Source: Trichomonas vaginalis G3 (taxonomy: Eukaryota; Parabasalia; Trichomonadida; Trichomonadidae). Taken from it: a DNA stretch of 64,000 nucleotides. The notes beneath the pieces were generated by a model. The model was given only the letters and a program-made list of their open reading frames with translations, ran no database searches and was not told where the DNA came from. The DNA is taken from assembly GCF_026262505.1 (NCBI RefSeq), contig NC_067206.1, positions 25,373,896 through 25,437,895 of the forward strand. The letters run 5' to 3'. Both the position numbers and the translations under genes were made by a program. Positions 41,931 to 52,330 of the stretch are shown here, piece after piece. Positions within the stretch are counted from its first letter, which is position 1. The number at the start of each line of letters is the position of its first letter.

Positions 41931-43466
41931 CCCGTATGTATGTTTATTTGAGAGGAGGATTACCCTCTCAATTTTGAGGGATTCGTTAGTTTATTTTCTC
42001 GATGAATATGCAATAAAATTTGATTTTTACCTTATCAATATACTTCATATAATATACATAGGGTTGTTAAAAATATCAAAAATTAGCGTTTTGAAGACAC
42101 CATGGTGTCTTATAATTTTTCCTTCCTTATTGGCGTGTAGAAATAAATGCGCCAATAGATTGAAGAAGAAGAATTGTTTTTCTCTTAATGAACTTTAATC
42201 CTTTTGATATAAGAATATTAAAAACATTAATATAATTTCGATTTCGGAAATTAAATTTCCAAATTTTTTGTCGATTTCGGAAATAACAGGATCCCGCATC
42301 CAACACGCAACAACAAAACACAAAACACACTTTTTGGTTCTTTCATCGTTTTAATCGTAATTTATGTAATACATGATTTGGATAAATTTTACAAAAATAG
42401 AACCTATATTATATTCTTTTCAAAGATTCTTGCAAATCATCAAAAATAATTGTATTTTAAAAAACGATCAAATTATCCTTTCATTATTTTAAACTTAAAT
42501 TAGTTTTTATGATTGACTAAAGCAATCATATTTATTCATCATTAAATAAACAAAAAAATAATATTTGAGAGTTATTTCAAAAAAAAAACACATTGAATTT
42601 ATTAATTTGTCTCAATTTCAGTATTATAAATTTTTATAATTTCAATATTTTGAAATACACTTTTTAATATTTCAATATTTATGATATTTCAATGTATTAA
42701 GTGGTCTCAAATTGAGCTTCTCAAATATAAGTTGGCCTATTCAAATAATAAAATTAAATAATATTTAAAATAATAAATAAAAGTGATTGAGATCATAGCA
42801 AAACGGCTGTTTCAGTCATTAATTCTTAAAAATTAAAAGGGGAAAAAATAAATAAAATGGGTAAAATTCAATAGTGTCTGTGCTATCGTTCAATTTGAAG
42901 GTGTCTTTTGAAACCGCAAGACACATTGAATTTTTGAATAGTGTATTATGGTTTGACAGACACCAATGAAAAAAATAACATGATATTTATTTTAAATATA
43001 TAAGATCCTTATATAAAATATAAATATTTTATCGTTTTATTTTCTTGTTTTAGAAATGTTTTTTATTGAAAAATCAATAAAACTAACTCCAAAATAAAAT
43101 TTTTGATTTAAAGACACTATGATGACACCAGGCAAATCTTCTCAGACACCTATCGTCGGGAATCTAACAACCCTAAATATACACATGTTCATGTAAAAAC
43201 TTTTTTCCAAAATCCTCAGGAATTAAGCGATTTTTGAATTTTAAGAATTTTTTTCGAATTTTTTCGAAAAAAAAATATTTTCAGAACAGCCTTAACGGCT
43301 AAGATTTAGGAACAATGTTAAGTATCAAAAAGAAAGGAGGTCTGATATAGACAACATATATCGTTGAAGGTTGAAAAAATCTCTAATATTTGAGCCCAAA
43401 ATTTCAAATTTTAATTTTTTGAAAAAAGAGGCCACCCGTATGTACGTTTATTTGAGAGGAGGAGGA
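41931..43466 (+). repeat. Direct repeat pair about 1.5 kb apart
   Basis: ACCCGTATGTATGTTTATTT then GAGAGGAGGA occurs near 41931-41962 and, with one difference, near 43434-43465. The pair brackets the candidate element at 42061-43173. The left copy lies just upstream of the Pmp-like start codon. Confidence 0.6.
42061..43173. mobile_element. Candidate 1.1-kb TIR element with TA flanks
   Basis: GGGTTGTTA at 42061 faces TAACAACCC ending at 43173, and both outer sides are TA, as expected for Tc1/mariner-type insertion. The inverted match is only about 9-11 bases, so chance is possible. The interior is rich in GACACC/GGTGTC words, including a palindrome AGACACCATGGTGTCT near 42095, and has no transposase ORF. 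Confidence 0.35.
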
Positions 43467-44888
43467 TTATATCTTTGAAAGGGTGAAACATTATGAATAT
43501 GTTAATTATATAATAATATGTATTATTATAAAAAAGAAAAAATAAAGCACGTTAAAATTTTTCTTTCTTGATTTTTTACAAAATCTACTTAGAATTATGC
43601 AAAATATGACTAAATAATTATAAATTTCAAGTTAAATTTTAATTTTGATAAATAATTTAAATTTCAAAATATCAAGTTCAGTTCGACTATGTATGTAGTA
43701 ATTCCTCAATAAAGTGCCAAAACCCTATTAAAATATATGAACATTTTCAACATTTTAATGTTTTTATTTAAAAATTTGTTGGAATATGAGCTTCAAACAA
43801 TTATTATGTAAATAAAAATAATTAAAGATATGTATTTATTCGTATTACAACCGTAGTAAGTCGATTCTTCCTTTCTTCTACTGAGTTTTGAATTTGATTT
43901 CGAATTGTAAAGAGATTCAAAGGGAAAATACTAGCGGATAAAAACTACCTCCATGAAAGGGTCATAATGGACTCAAGTTGTATTTTTTGATATTTTTTGC
44001 TTTTCGAGCCTAAATAGGTAGCCAAGATAATGCCTAAAAATAAGGTTCTAAATTCTGAAGTTTACATGATCCTCTCGTGTGACCCTTAAATTTTTTTGAA
44101 AAGTACGATAAAAGGCAGATATATTCCCCCACAATTTTTAATTCAAACATTTACACCAAAGATCATTCATTTAAATGATTTCTATAAGTTGGATTTTTCG
44201 TAAACTTCACAAAAGTCTTTTTGTTTGTAATAATAGCGGCTATTAAAATCAACATATCAGATAAAAAGAATCAATATATTTAATATTAACTTTTTTTAAA
44301 AATTTAGAAGTCACCCGACTCAATGTTCCCCATGGAGATTAATTCAAGGAGTAATAATGAAAATTTAGATTATATTAGTTGAATCAATATCATATGCTGG
44401 TGATAGCGAGTGATTTATGAGTGAGAATTTAATTTCAATATAACTCTCACTAGATTTGAGTAATAATGAGTTCGAAACTATTTAGTATTAGAAAATACAG
44501 TCCATCTATGCCAAAACGTATAATAATTTGTAAATTTTAAAAAAATATATAAACCAAAATACTTGGATAACTCTGCAGAAAGCCTAAATATGTTGCACAA
44601 AATTCCTTGGCTCTCAAATTCAGAATTGGGCTAAGGAATTTGGCTAACTTTCCAAAGGAAAAATTCGAAAGGGTTTGACTATGATAATTGTATAATACAT
44701 ATGATATGGGGTTGATTGGAACATGCTCATTCGTTTAAAGGTTTAACTGATTTAGCTAAAATATAATAATATATTATTTGGTATACAAATGTGAGCTTCA
44801 TAGTTACCATTAATACCAATTTAATCTTGAATCATCCAATGACAGTCCATATTTTTTACCAGAAAGATTACCACTTAAATGAAAAAAT

Positions 44889-46517
44889 CTATATAAACAG
44901 TTGTTTAATTTCTTTCTTTTTTGTGATTTCATTCGGTTTCTTTCCATCACTATCTTTTGCATCTTTATCTGCTCCATTTTCTATTAGGAATCTTGTAAGA
45001 TCAACAAGACCCTTAGAACAAGCAGCATGCAAAGGAGTTCTCAGTTTTTTACCATCACTTGCATAGGAATTTACATTTGCACCTGCCATTATCAGCATTG
45101 CTACAATATCTTCCATATTTTCTTTGACGGCAACATATAATGGAGGAAGAATTTTGTCGTGAACTGGATTAGGATCTATTCCTCGAGCCAAAAGTGCTGA
45201 AACAAAATTTCCGTCACTTTTTCGGACAGCGATATCTAATGGAGTTTCTTTTCCTTCGGGAGTTACGTTCAAATTTGGCTTATTCTTTGTAAGAATCAAA
45301 AGCATATCCTTACTACCTTGTTCTGCAGCATAATGTAGCGGAGTTTTTCCTTTCTTTGATATAGGCATTGGCTTTGCCTTATATTCAATAAAAGCGTTCA
45401 TCATTTTCAGATCCCCATTTCGAGCGGCAAAATGGAGAGGGGTCATTTGGTCTCTTTTTCTTAGGACATGAGGGTCCCCACCGTGCTCCAAAAGCCATAC
45501 AACAACTCGCGTGAAGCCGTGGATCGATGATTCAAGCAGAGCAGTCGAATTATCATTTGTAAGATCAGGCTGATTAACAGGTATCAGACTATTGTCCATT
45601 ACATACATTACTAGTTCTGGCAAAGATGTTCGAGCTGCAGCATGTAATGGGAAATAACGATTAGAATGCGAATTATCAAATGATAATCCATTGGAAATAA
45701 GATAAACAAGCATTTGTATATTCATAAAAGTAATACAATCTACTATTAATGAGAGATCTGGCTTTTGTAAGTATTTTAATGAGTAATTTAGTAAATCATA
45801 TCTATGATATTTTGCAGAAGCTATAATTAAAGGCAAATAATCAGTAACCTGTGCTTCTATTTCCTTAAATATCTCAATATTTCCACCATATCCGACGTAT
45901 TCGAGAATATCATTTTTGAATTCAGCTTTGTTTTGTAAAAGGAACTTAAATGATGCAATAGAACCACATAGGCACGCAAAATATAACGATGAAATTGAGT
46001 TATTTTCATATTTAATGATGGTCGAATTGATATCAAAGCCAGGCTTGGATAAAAAGTCTTTAATTCCATTTATATTATCTTCTGCGATAAATTGCTGTAT
46101 TGTATCTGCCTCATATTGAACGCAGAGTTCTTCAACAGTGTTTGTTATATCTAAATCATATAAATCGAAGCCTTCTAGTGTGAGTATTTTAGAAAATATA
46201 GTATCTGGATATGTAATATTATCTGATTCTGGAGAAATTTCTAGTATTTTCGAAGCAAATTTAAATATTTCTGTTAATTCTTTTAAATAACTTTTTCTGA
46301 TTGATGCAAAGTAAAAAATAACGTTGTAAATCCACAAGGCATTGCTCTTATGAGATGTACAATATTGTTTAATCGAATTCAAAATGTCTGGCAGGTTTTC
46401 TTTGCTTATATTACTTAACTTCTGAATAATATAGTTAATATCACTAAGGTAGTTCGGGATTTCCACTTTTGAAAAACTTATCTTTTGTCTAAATGCACCT
46501 TTTGATTGTTCCTCCAA
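44889..46517 (-). CDS. DUF3447/ankyrin-repeat protein with no ATG
   Basis: The open frame has about 542 codons. Residues 1-230 resemble the trichomonad DUF3447-type N-terminal region (for example SSLYFACLCGSIASFKFLLQ). Residues 240-540 are at least eight ankyrin repeats (DQMTPLHFAARNGDLKMMNAF, GKTPLHYAAEQGSKDMLLIL). The frame begins right after a TAA at 46521-46523, and no ATG occurs until about residue 270 (MNIQML), inside the ankyrin part. The first codons read ATT TTG GAG GAA. The start may have mutated (ATG to TTG), or the true start may lie on an unseen upstream exon or frame; non-AUG initiation is a third option. No trichomonad-type intron end (ACTAACACACAG) is seen upstream. The rest of the frame is intact, suggesting that any loss is recent. 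Confidence 0.7.
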   Translation of the reverse strand: MEEQSKGAFRQKISFSKVEIPNYLSDINYIIQKLSNISKENLPDILNSIKQYCTSHKSNALWIYNVIFYFASIRKSYLKELTEIFKFASKILEISPESDNITYPDTIFSKILTLEGFDLYDLDITNTVEELCVQYEADTIQQFIAEDNINGIKDFLSKPGFDINSTIIKYENNSISSLYFACLCGSIASFKFLLQNKAEFKNDILEYVGYGGNIEIFKEIEAQVTDYLPLIIASAKYHRYDLLNYSLKYLQKPDLSLIVDCITFMNIQMLVYLISNGLSFDNSHSNRYFPLHAAARTSLPELVMYVMDNSLIPVNQPDLTNDNSTALLESSIHGFTRVVVWLLEHGGDPHVLRKRDQMTPLHFAARNGDLKMMNAFIEYKAKPMPISKKGKTPLHYAAEQGSKDMLLILTKNKPNLNVTPEGKETPLDIAVRKSDGNFVSALLARGIDPNPVHDKILPPLYVAVKENMEDIVAMLIMAGANVNSYASDGKKLRTPLHAACSKGLVDLTRFLIENGADKDAKDSDGKKPNEITKKKEIKQLFI

Positions 46518-46713
46518 AATTTAGGGGAAGAAAAAAACAGTCTATTCTGCAAAATTATGGTGAAATACAACAGCAAATTGCATAAGAAAGTATCCAATTT
46601 GGTGAAATATCTTGAATATTTGAATGAGAATAGAAAATAAAGAATGTTTTGAATAAGATTTCTTGCTACATAAGAATAACTTGGTGTTTATATTTCAGTT
46701 CATATTTCAATTC

Positions 46714-46838
46714 ACAATTACTCTAAATGTTTTAAATAGTATCATCTCCATTTTGTTTCTACCTAATGCAATTTGAAGTACAGTTTCTCCAATTCAATTA
46801 TTATCATTGGGATGCGTACAATGCATAATATAGGGGCT
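46714..46838 (-). pseudogene. Ankyrin-repeat relic upstream of the DUF3447 gene
   Basis: The minus strand reads IGETVLQIALGRNKMEMIL and continues to FRVIVN and a stop, a match to the terminal repeat of trichomonad ankyrin proteins (G-E-T-A-L-x-x-A). An in-frame stop lies just before it. It points the same way as the intact-looking gene at 44889-46517, so tandem ankyrin genes may once have stood here. Confidence 0.5.
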
Positions 46839-47047
46839 CATTCATTACATTATTAGTATATTCTACTAAAGTATAAAGACCATGTAATGCTCCCCAACCA
46901 AAACCTTTAAAATTAATCTCATGATGTAAATAATCTGTGAACTTAATACTTTTATCAACAATTCAAAAGCTTGATTCTGCTCTTAAAATCATGGAATACT
47001 CACAACCATTGATGATTTGGCAGGATATGCCAAATAAATATCATATT

Positions 47048-47058
47048 GTCACTTTTTG
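47048..47058 (+). promoter_or_regulatory. Initiator-like motif, beta-helix protein gene
   Basis: GTCACTTTTTG lies 20 bases before the ATG at 47078 and rules out the open frame upstream as part of the protein. Confidence 0.55.
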
Positions 47059-47077
47059 TGTAAATTTCTCTTTTCGG

Positions 47078-48292
47078 ATGAATATTTCCTTAAAATCTTT
47101 AGCCCTAGCAAATGTTTTAGGGAATACATTAATCATCCATAACAAAGGAAGACTAAGTATTAGCGATTTTTATATTCAAAGAAGTGCTGCTTCTTTTATT
47201 CGTACAAATTCTTATCTAAATGTCGCAAAATCGACGTTCAAACAATTTTCGGAAACTGCTGTCATCATGGATAAAGATATGTACCAAAACAGAGATTTTG
47301 CAAACTTCATAGAAGATGTTAATTCAACGTTTGTCAAGTGTAATTTCGTTGCATGCAGTCACAGATGCATAATTTCAAAAAAATCATACGATAAATGCAA
47401 GATATTATTCTGTGTTTTCAAAGATTGCATTGATGAGAGAGAAGGTGATGCAATGGAACGAGGTGGCGGTGTTGTCTATGCTACCAACTCTTTCTTTATG
47501 GCAGCAAAATGCGAATTTACTAATTGTAGTTCATCAGGCAATGGTCAAGTCCTATTAATTAAAAGCAAAGAAATCGATATCACAAATTGTGACTTTATTA
47601 GTTGTCATTATGAGTTTAGAAATGCTGACAGCGTTGCATATACCATTTCTGAAACATCCATTATCGAAAATGTTAACTGTACGAATAGTGTCAGCAAAGG
47701 GAATGCGGGATTTTCAATCGAATACAGCCATCATGAGTCCATGTTCAAGTACTATACAGCATACAGCTTGAATGGTCAATCATCATTAACAAATAGAGTT
47801 TTCGACGCGATTCAATACGGAAATATTATTAATTGCACAGCGACACATGGATTAATCCGTAGCGATAAAAAGAATACATATATTTCGCATTACTACTTCA
47901 TGAATAATCACAGAAGCCCATTAGTTAGCAGATACGTTACATTTCTTACTGCAATGAACGATTGCATCTTCCAAGATGTTGATGAGAAACCAGTTGAAAA
48001 ACATCTCGCTATTGTTGGTCCATTCTACGTCAGGAATTTGACAATAACTCCATTTTCAGATCCAAATCCTCCAGTTAGGAAACTTCGAACAGCAGAGGTT
48101 CGCGGGAAAATCAGACAAGGACATCCAACAGCCGCAATCATTTGCACTGTGATTTCTATCTTTGGATTGTATTTCGCTGCAATGAAATACGGATTAATTG
48201 ATTACATTTATAACTCCATCTCTTTTAACGGTGAACAAGAAATAGACTATATTAGGAAACGAATGGAAGAAAGAAAGACAAAATACAATTAA
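47078..48292 (+). CDS. Predicted beta-helix membrane protein, surface-type
   Basis: The gene encodes 404 residues from the ATG at 47078; the frame is open 47 codons further upstream, but an initiator lies in between. Residues 20-330 have short beta-strand-like repeats with N-C-x-F and F-x-x-C ladders (KCEFTNCSSSGNGQVLLIK, DITNCDFISCHYEF), the pattern of right-handed parallel beta-helices and related to the Pmp family but without its GGA(I/L) motifs. A membrane segment lies near the C-terminus (AAIICTVISIFGLYFAAM), followed by about 40 cytosolic residues with basic Arg/Lys clusters. No strong signal peptide is visible, though residues 1-18 (MNISLKSLALANVLGNTL) are mildly hydrophobic. Members of this type are common in trichomonads. 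Function is not known. Confidence 0.7.
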   Translation: MNISLKSLALANVLGNTLIIHNKGRLSISDFYIQRSAASFIRTNSYLNVAKSTFKQFSETAVIMDKDMYQNRDFANFIEDVNSTFVKCNFVACSHRCIISKKSYDKCKILFCVFKDCIDEREGDAMERGGGVVYATNSFFMAAKCEFTNCSSSGNGQVLLIKSKEIDITNCDFISCHYEFRNADSVAYTISETSIIENVNCTNSVSKGNAGFSIEYSHHESMFKYYTAYSLNGQSSLTNRVFDAIQYGNIINCTATHGLIRSDKKNTYISHYYFMNNHRSPLVSRYVTFLTAMNDCIFQDVDEKPVEKHLAIVGPFYVRNLTITPFSDPNPPVRKLRTAEVRGKIRQGHPTAAIICTVISIFGLYFAAMKYGLIDYIYNSISFNGEQEIDYIRKRMEERKTKYN

Positions 48293-48445
48293 TTTTGTCA
48301 ATTTTGTTAATATTATTTATTTTTTTATTGTTTTTATTCTAAATAAATATATTGTTGATATTTGTTAATCTTCTCAAACAATTTAAATTATACAAATTAA
48401 CTTAATTTCGAATTTATCTAAACAAATTTTCATAATGAATTTGAA

Positions 48446-48508
48446 TCAAGTAACAATCTCACTATCATTGGTCCGAACGCATTCAGAGACAATTCAAAAC
48501 GAATTTGA
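48446..48508 (+). pseudogene. BspA-like LRR relic
   Basis: The plus strand reads SSNNLTIIGPNAFRDNSKR and then a stop, matching the LRR core (I-G-x-x-A-F-x-x-x). It is too short to be a gene and lies 1.4 kb upstream of an intact BspA-like gene. Confidence 0.4.
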
Positions 48509-48684
48509 ACTAGATGATTCCAATTATCAAATTATCGATAACATATATATAATAAGTGGATACATGCACTTAATATAATAATACCGAAACTATGCTCTGA
48601 TCAATGGTATATTCAAATCAAGAATAAAATAAGTCCTGTCTAAAATCGAAGTCTATCGTCCTTTACTGATGTAGTTTTTTTTTA

Positions 48685-49780
48685 GGGTCCACTGTAAGGC
48701 CAAATAAGGCCTATCGTCGTCCCAAAAATATTGCTCAAGATGGTGTTTTTACTAAGGCCCAAAACTTAAAAAAACACAAAAAAATTAACTTTACTCTTTT
48801 GAGATCCTTATCAGATGTGCAACAATTTGATGCAGTATTGCAATTCGAATCCGATTTTTTAATGTAGATGTACTCTAACATTCTTGAAAAAATGCAAAAT
48901 GATATTAATTAAGCTTTTCATTTCTGTATCATACACGAAACAAAATCATTAATTATACTAAAATTTATCAAAGTTTGAATAATGAAAAAAATAATATCTA
49001 AATTTTTACATTGAGTCGTCTATTGATATGGTCAATATTAAATCGTTTAAAAATGGGCATTAGCCAGAATAATACCCACTAAAATACACATTTTTTTTAA
49101 ATTTTATCAATTTGTTTTGGTATATCTTTATGATAATGAATAAAATGCTTATCTTTCATAAGTCAATACATAATTTATGCTGAAACACAAAAAATAACAC
49201 GAAAATTTTTGGCCAACATTTCAAAACTAAGGATAATGCTTTGAATATATAAACAATAATACTTTGTCTAGAGTATTAAATTTGTGCTATCCAATTGTCA
49301 ATTCTTTGAATTTTTTATAAAATGCACGATATTCCGGCATTAGCCTCAATAAATATAAACTACATGCATCACAATATTAGGATGTAATGGCATTAAAGCG
49401 AATTTCCTAATTTCTTCTCAATTAAATTCCTAGAAAAACTTAGGAATTAATGATTGGAAATAGGTCAAAAAAATTCCTAATATAAAATTTATACTTAAAT
49501 TAAAATCAAAATTCGAAAATATCTATTTTTCAAAACACGCATCCAGAAGCGAAAAAATTCGAAAAAATCATTTTCTTATAATACTCGCTGATTTTGCAAT
49601 TTTTATGTGATTTGAAGTGATAGAATATATTATCATCTTACTAAAACATATACTTCATTGTTACATTCACAAAATATTAATCAGAACACTAGGAAAAGTG
49701 GATTTTCGAAAAAAGACGATAACAATTAATTGCAAATCGCCTCTCAATTTTGAGAGACTTTCAATTTTTACAGTGGACCC
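48685..49780. mobile_element. 1.1-kb TIR element, PIF/Harbinger-like ends
   Basis: GGGTCCACTGTAA at 48685 is the inverted complement of TTACAGTGGACCC ending at 49780 (13 of 13). TTA lies directly outside both ends (48682-48684 and 49781-49783). A TTA duplication with G-rich short TIRs fits PIF/Harbinger MITEs. The 1096-base element has no transposase ORF and no extended similarity between its arms. It ends about 110 bases before the BspA-like ATG at 49889. Confidence 0.55.
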
Positions 49781-49888
49781 TTAATAATGTTATAAAAATT
49801 TGAATACCCCTATTTTATCATCAAAAAATTCAATACCTCTCAATTGAGGTATATCGAATTTTTCAATAATAATATGAATTGTTAACAA

Positions 49889-52330
49889 ATGACAGATTCA
49901 GATGGATATGAAGGAACACTATTAAAAACTACTTCAAATGCTGTTGATTTTACATTAAACGTTGCTTGTGAAAGAATTTATGGACAATTTAATACAGACA
50001 GATGTACAAAAGGCGCATTTTTAGGAAGTGCTACAACATTAGAGACAGTCACATTTCCAGATGGATCACAGTTAAAAGAGATATATGAGTGTGCATTTTT
50101 TAGTTGTACAAAACTCGCAGCTATTGATTTTAGTAAGTGCGAATTACTTACACAAATTGGTCGATATGCATTTTCAGGGTGCACATCATTATTTAGCGTT
50201 ATTCTTCCTAAATCTTTATCAACGATAACTCCATATTGTTTCTTTTCCTGCAGAATTCAATCAATATCTATTCCGAAAACAGTTAAAGCATTACAATCAG
50301 CATGTTTCCAAGACAATATATATCTTACACAAGTTGACATTCCATCTGACTCATTATTAGAAAGAATTGAATGGAGATCCTTCAGAGCAACAGGTCTCAT
50401 TTCATTATTTATTCCAAAGTACGTAAATTACTTTGTAGGAAGCGTATTTGAAGAAATGAGATCCCTTACTAGGATAGAATGTGATGTTTCGAATCAATAT
50501 TTTAGTTCATCAGCAGGAATATTATATAATAAGGCCCAGACAGAAATCATCCGATATCCGGGTGGATATAGTCGAACATTCACAGTTCCAGACAATGTTG
50601 AAAGAATTGGAGATTCTTCTTTTTCTAATTCAATTCTAGAATCAATTACATTTAATACTAAAGTATACTATATTGGAACTTTCGCATTCGCCTCTAACGA
50701 ATTAGTTTCAATTGTAATTCCAGATAGTGTTACAGAATTAAAGAGTAATGCTTTTCAATATAATAAGAGATTGAAATCTATTACATTTGGAAGAGGATTA
50801 AAAATATTATCATATCAATGCTTTGCAGGAACTGCTATTACAAGTATTATTATACCAGAGGGAATAACAACAATAGAAATTGGTGTATTTACTAATTGTA
50901 ATCATCTGAAGAGTGTAGTTCTACCATCAACAATCAAAAGGATTGGCGGAGGATGGGTAACAAGTAGTCCTGTTATTAATGTCACCGAGGGAGCACAAGT
51001 TAGCATTGATGACCAATTGATGTTCTATAATCTTGATAAATCTATCTTGAACATGTGTCTCAACAAGAGTGATTACTATCGAATTCCATCTACTGTCAAA
51101 ACTATCAGCTATGAAGCATTTAGCAAGAACACTCTTTTGACACGTATTGAATTTGAATCGAGCGATAATCTCACACACATTGGTGCATCTGCATTCAGAG
51201 ATGATGTTAATTTAAATTCTATCGACATTCCATCTTCTGTTGTCAGTGTTGGTGAGTATGCATTCGCAGGATGCTCATCATTAACATCTATATCCTTTGG
51301 AAGCAAACTCACAGTACTCAATAAGCACTGCTTTGATGGCTGCAGTTCTCTCGAACGCATGATCATTGGAGGTGGCAGCACATACAACATCTGGGAATAT
51401 TCATTCCTGAACTGCAGAAATCTTCGTGATGTTAATCTTGGTGAAGGACTTCAAAAAATCGAGATGCAGTCTTTCAGCAACTGTGTCTCTCTCAAGTCAA
51501 TTAGATTCCCATCAAGTTTAAGTTACATCGGAATATATTGCTTTTCTCTTTCAGGTATCGAAGAAGTCATATTCTCGGAGTCTAGCACAAAGAATACCAT
51601 CGACGCATACAGCTTCAGCGACAGTCACAACTTGAGCCGCATCACACTCCCTCCGAACATCGTTTCCATTGGTGAGAATAGTTTCGAGCGTACAGGTCTT
51701 ACATCTTTCGAAGTTATCTCCACCATTGTTAACATCTCCGACTACGCCTTCAGTGGCTGCTCTTCTCTCACAACATTCACTATCAAAAACGGGGGCGCTC
51801 TTGAACGCATTGGTACTCTTGTCTTTGATGGTTGTATATCTCTTCGCGAGATTGTTTGTAGCAGCAGCAACTTCTTCGAAGTCGACAATGGTGCTCTATT
51901 CAACAAAGGCCGCAGTTCACTGATTGTCTTCCCTCCTGCATCACCGATCAAGTACTTCAGCTTCTCTCAGAACGTTCGCAGTGTTTCATCAAGTGCATTC
52001 ATTGGTTGCAAGAACTTACTCAGTGTCACTATTCCAGACAACAGCATCGAAACAATCGGACAATATGCATTTTCGAACTGTACTAACTTACGTTCGATCA
52101 ACATCCCTCTTAGCGTCAAATCTGTCAGCCGATCTGCATTTTCAGGATGTGACAACCTCAAATGCGGTGTTCTTGTTGACAGCACTGACAACACATTTAG
52201 ACGCAATCTCATTGATGTTGCAAAACTTCCTGCTACATCTCTTCATGACTGCTCACCTATTACATGTCGAGTTGCATCCTGTCACAGCACAATATCCTTC
52301 ATGCTATTTTCTGTATTTATTATCATGTAA
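49889..52330 (+). CDS. BspA-like leucine-rich-repeat surface protein
   Basis: The gene encodes 813 residues. About 30 LRRs of the BspA/TpLRR type (23 residues, for example AFSGCTSLFSVILPKSLSTI and CFDGCSSLERMII) fill residues 40-780. T. vaginalis has hundreds of such genes, many on the surface, proposed to bind host cells or bacteria. There is no N-terminal signal peptide. The C-terminus is hydrophobic (ISFMLFSVFIIM) after a Cys-rich stretch, resembling a GPI-type or short membrane anchor without a tail. The 3' half (after about 50.95 kb) uses many more C-ending codons than the AT-rich 5' half. A TIR element ends 110 bases upstream, so the 5' end may have been altered by insertion. Confidence 0.85.
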   Translation: MTDSDGYEGTLLKTTSNAVDFTLNVACERIYGQFNTDRCTKGAFLGSATTLETVTFPDGSQLKEIYECAFFSCTKLAAIDFSKCELLTQIGRYAFSGCTSLFSVILPKSLSTITPYCFFSCRIQSISIPKTVKALQSACFQDNIYLTQVDIPSDSLLERIEWRSFRATGLISLFIPKYVNYFVGSVFEEMRSLTRIECDVSNQYFSSSAGILYNKAQTEIIRYPGGYSRTFTVPDNVERIGDSSFSNSILESITFNTKVYYIGTFAFASNELVSIVIPDSVTELKSNAFQYNKRLKSITFGRGLKILSYQCFAGTAITSIIIPEGITTIEIGVFTNCNHLKSVVLPSTIKRIGGGWVTSSPVINVTEGAQVSIDDQLMFYNLDKSILNMCLNKSDYYRIPSTVKTISYEAFSKNTLLTRIEFESSDNLTHIGASAFRDDVNLNSIDIPSSVVSVGEYAFAGCSSLTSISFGSKLTVLNKHCFDGCSSLERMIIGGGSTYNIWEYSFLNCRNLRDVNLGEGLQKIEMQSFSNCVSLKSIRFPSSLSYIGIYCFSLSGIEEVIFSESSTKNTIDAYSFSDSHNLSRITLPPNIVSIGENSFERTGLTSFEVISTIVNISDYAFSGCSSLTTFTIKNGGALERIGTLVFDGCISLREIVCSSSNFFEVDNGALFNKGRSSLIVFPPASPIKYFSFSQNVRSVSSSAFIGCKNLLSVTIPDNSIETIGQYAFSNCTNLRSINIPLSVKSVSRSAFSGCDNLKCGVLVDSTDNTFRRNLIDVAKLPATSLHDCSPITCRVASCHSTISFMLFSVFIIM

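Larger units (their letters stand above)
41921..44888. other. 3-kb gene-free AT-rich region
   Basis: The longest gene-free stretch here. It holds a pair of direct repeats near 41931 and 43432, a candidate TIR element (42061-43173), many A/T runs and no coding signal beyond short random ORFs. Confidence 0.5.
46518..47077. other. Intergenic region with an ankyrin relic
   Basis: About 560 bases between divergent genes. It holds a decayed ankyrin repeat on the minus strand (46714-46838) and the initiator of the next plus-strand gene. Confidence 0.45.
48293..49888. other. 1.6-kb region with a TIR element and a BspA relic
   Basis: This gap contains a BspA-type LRR relic (48446-48508), the element at 48685-49780 and short hairpins of the CTCTCAATT type near 49740 and 49837. 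No intact gene is seen. Confidence 0.5.
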
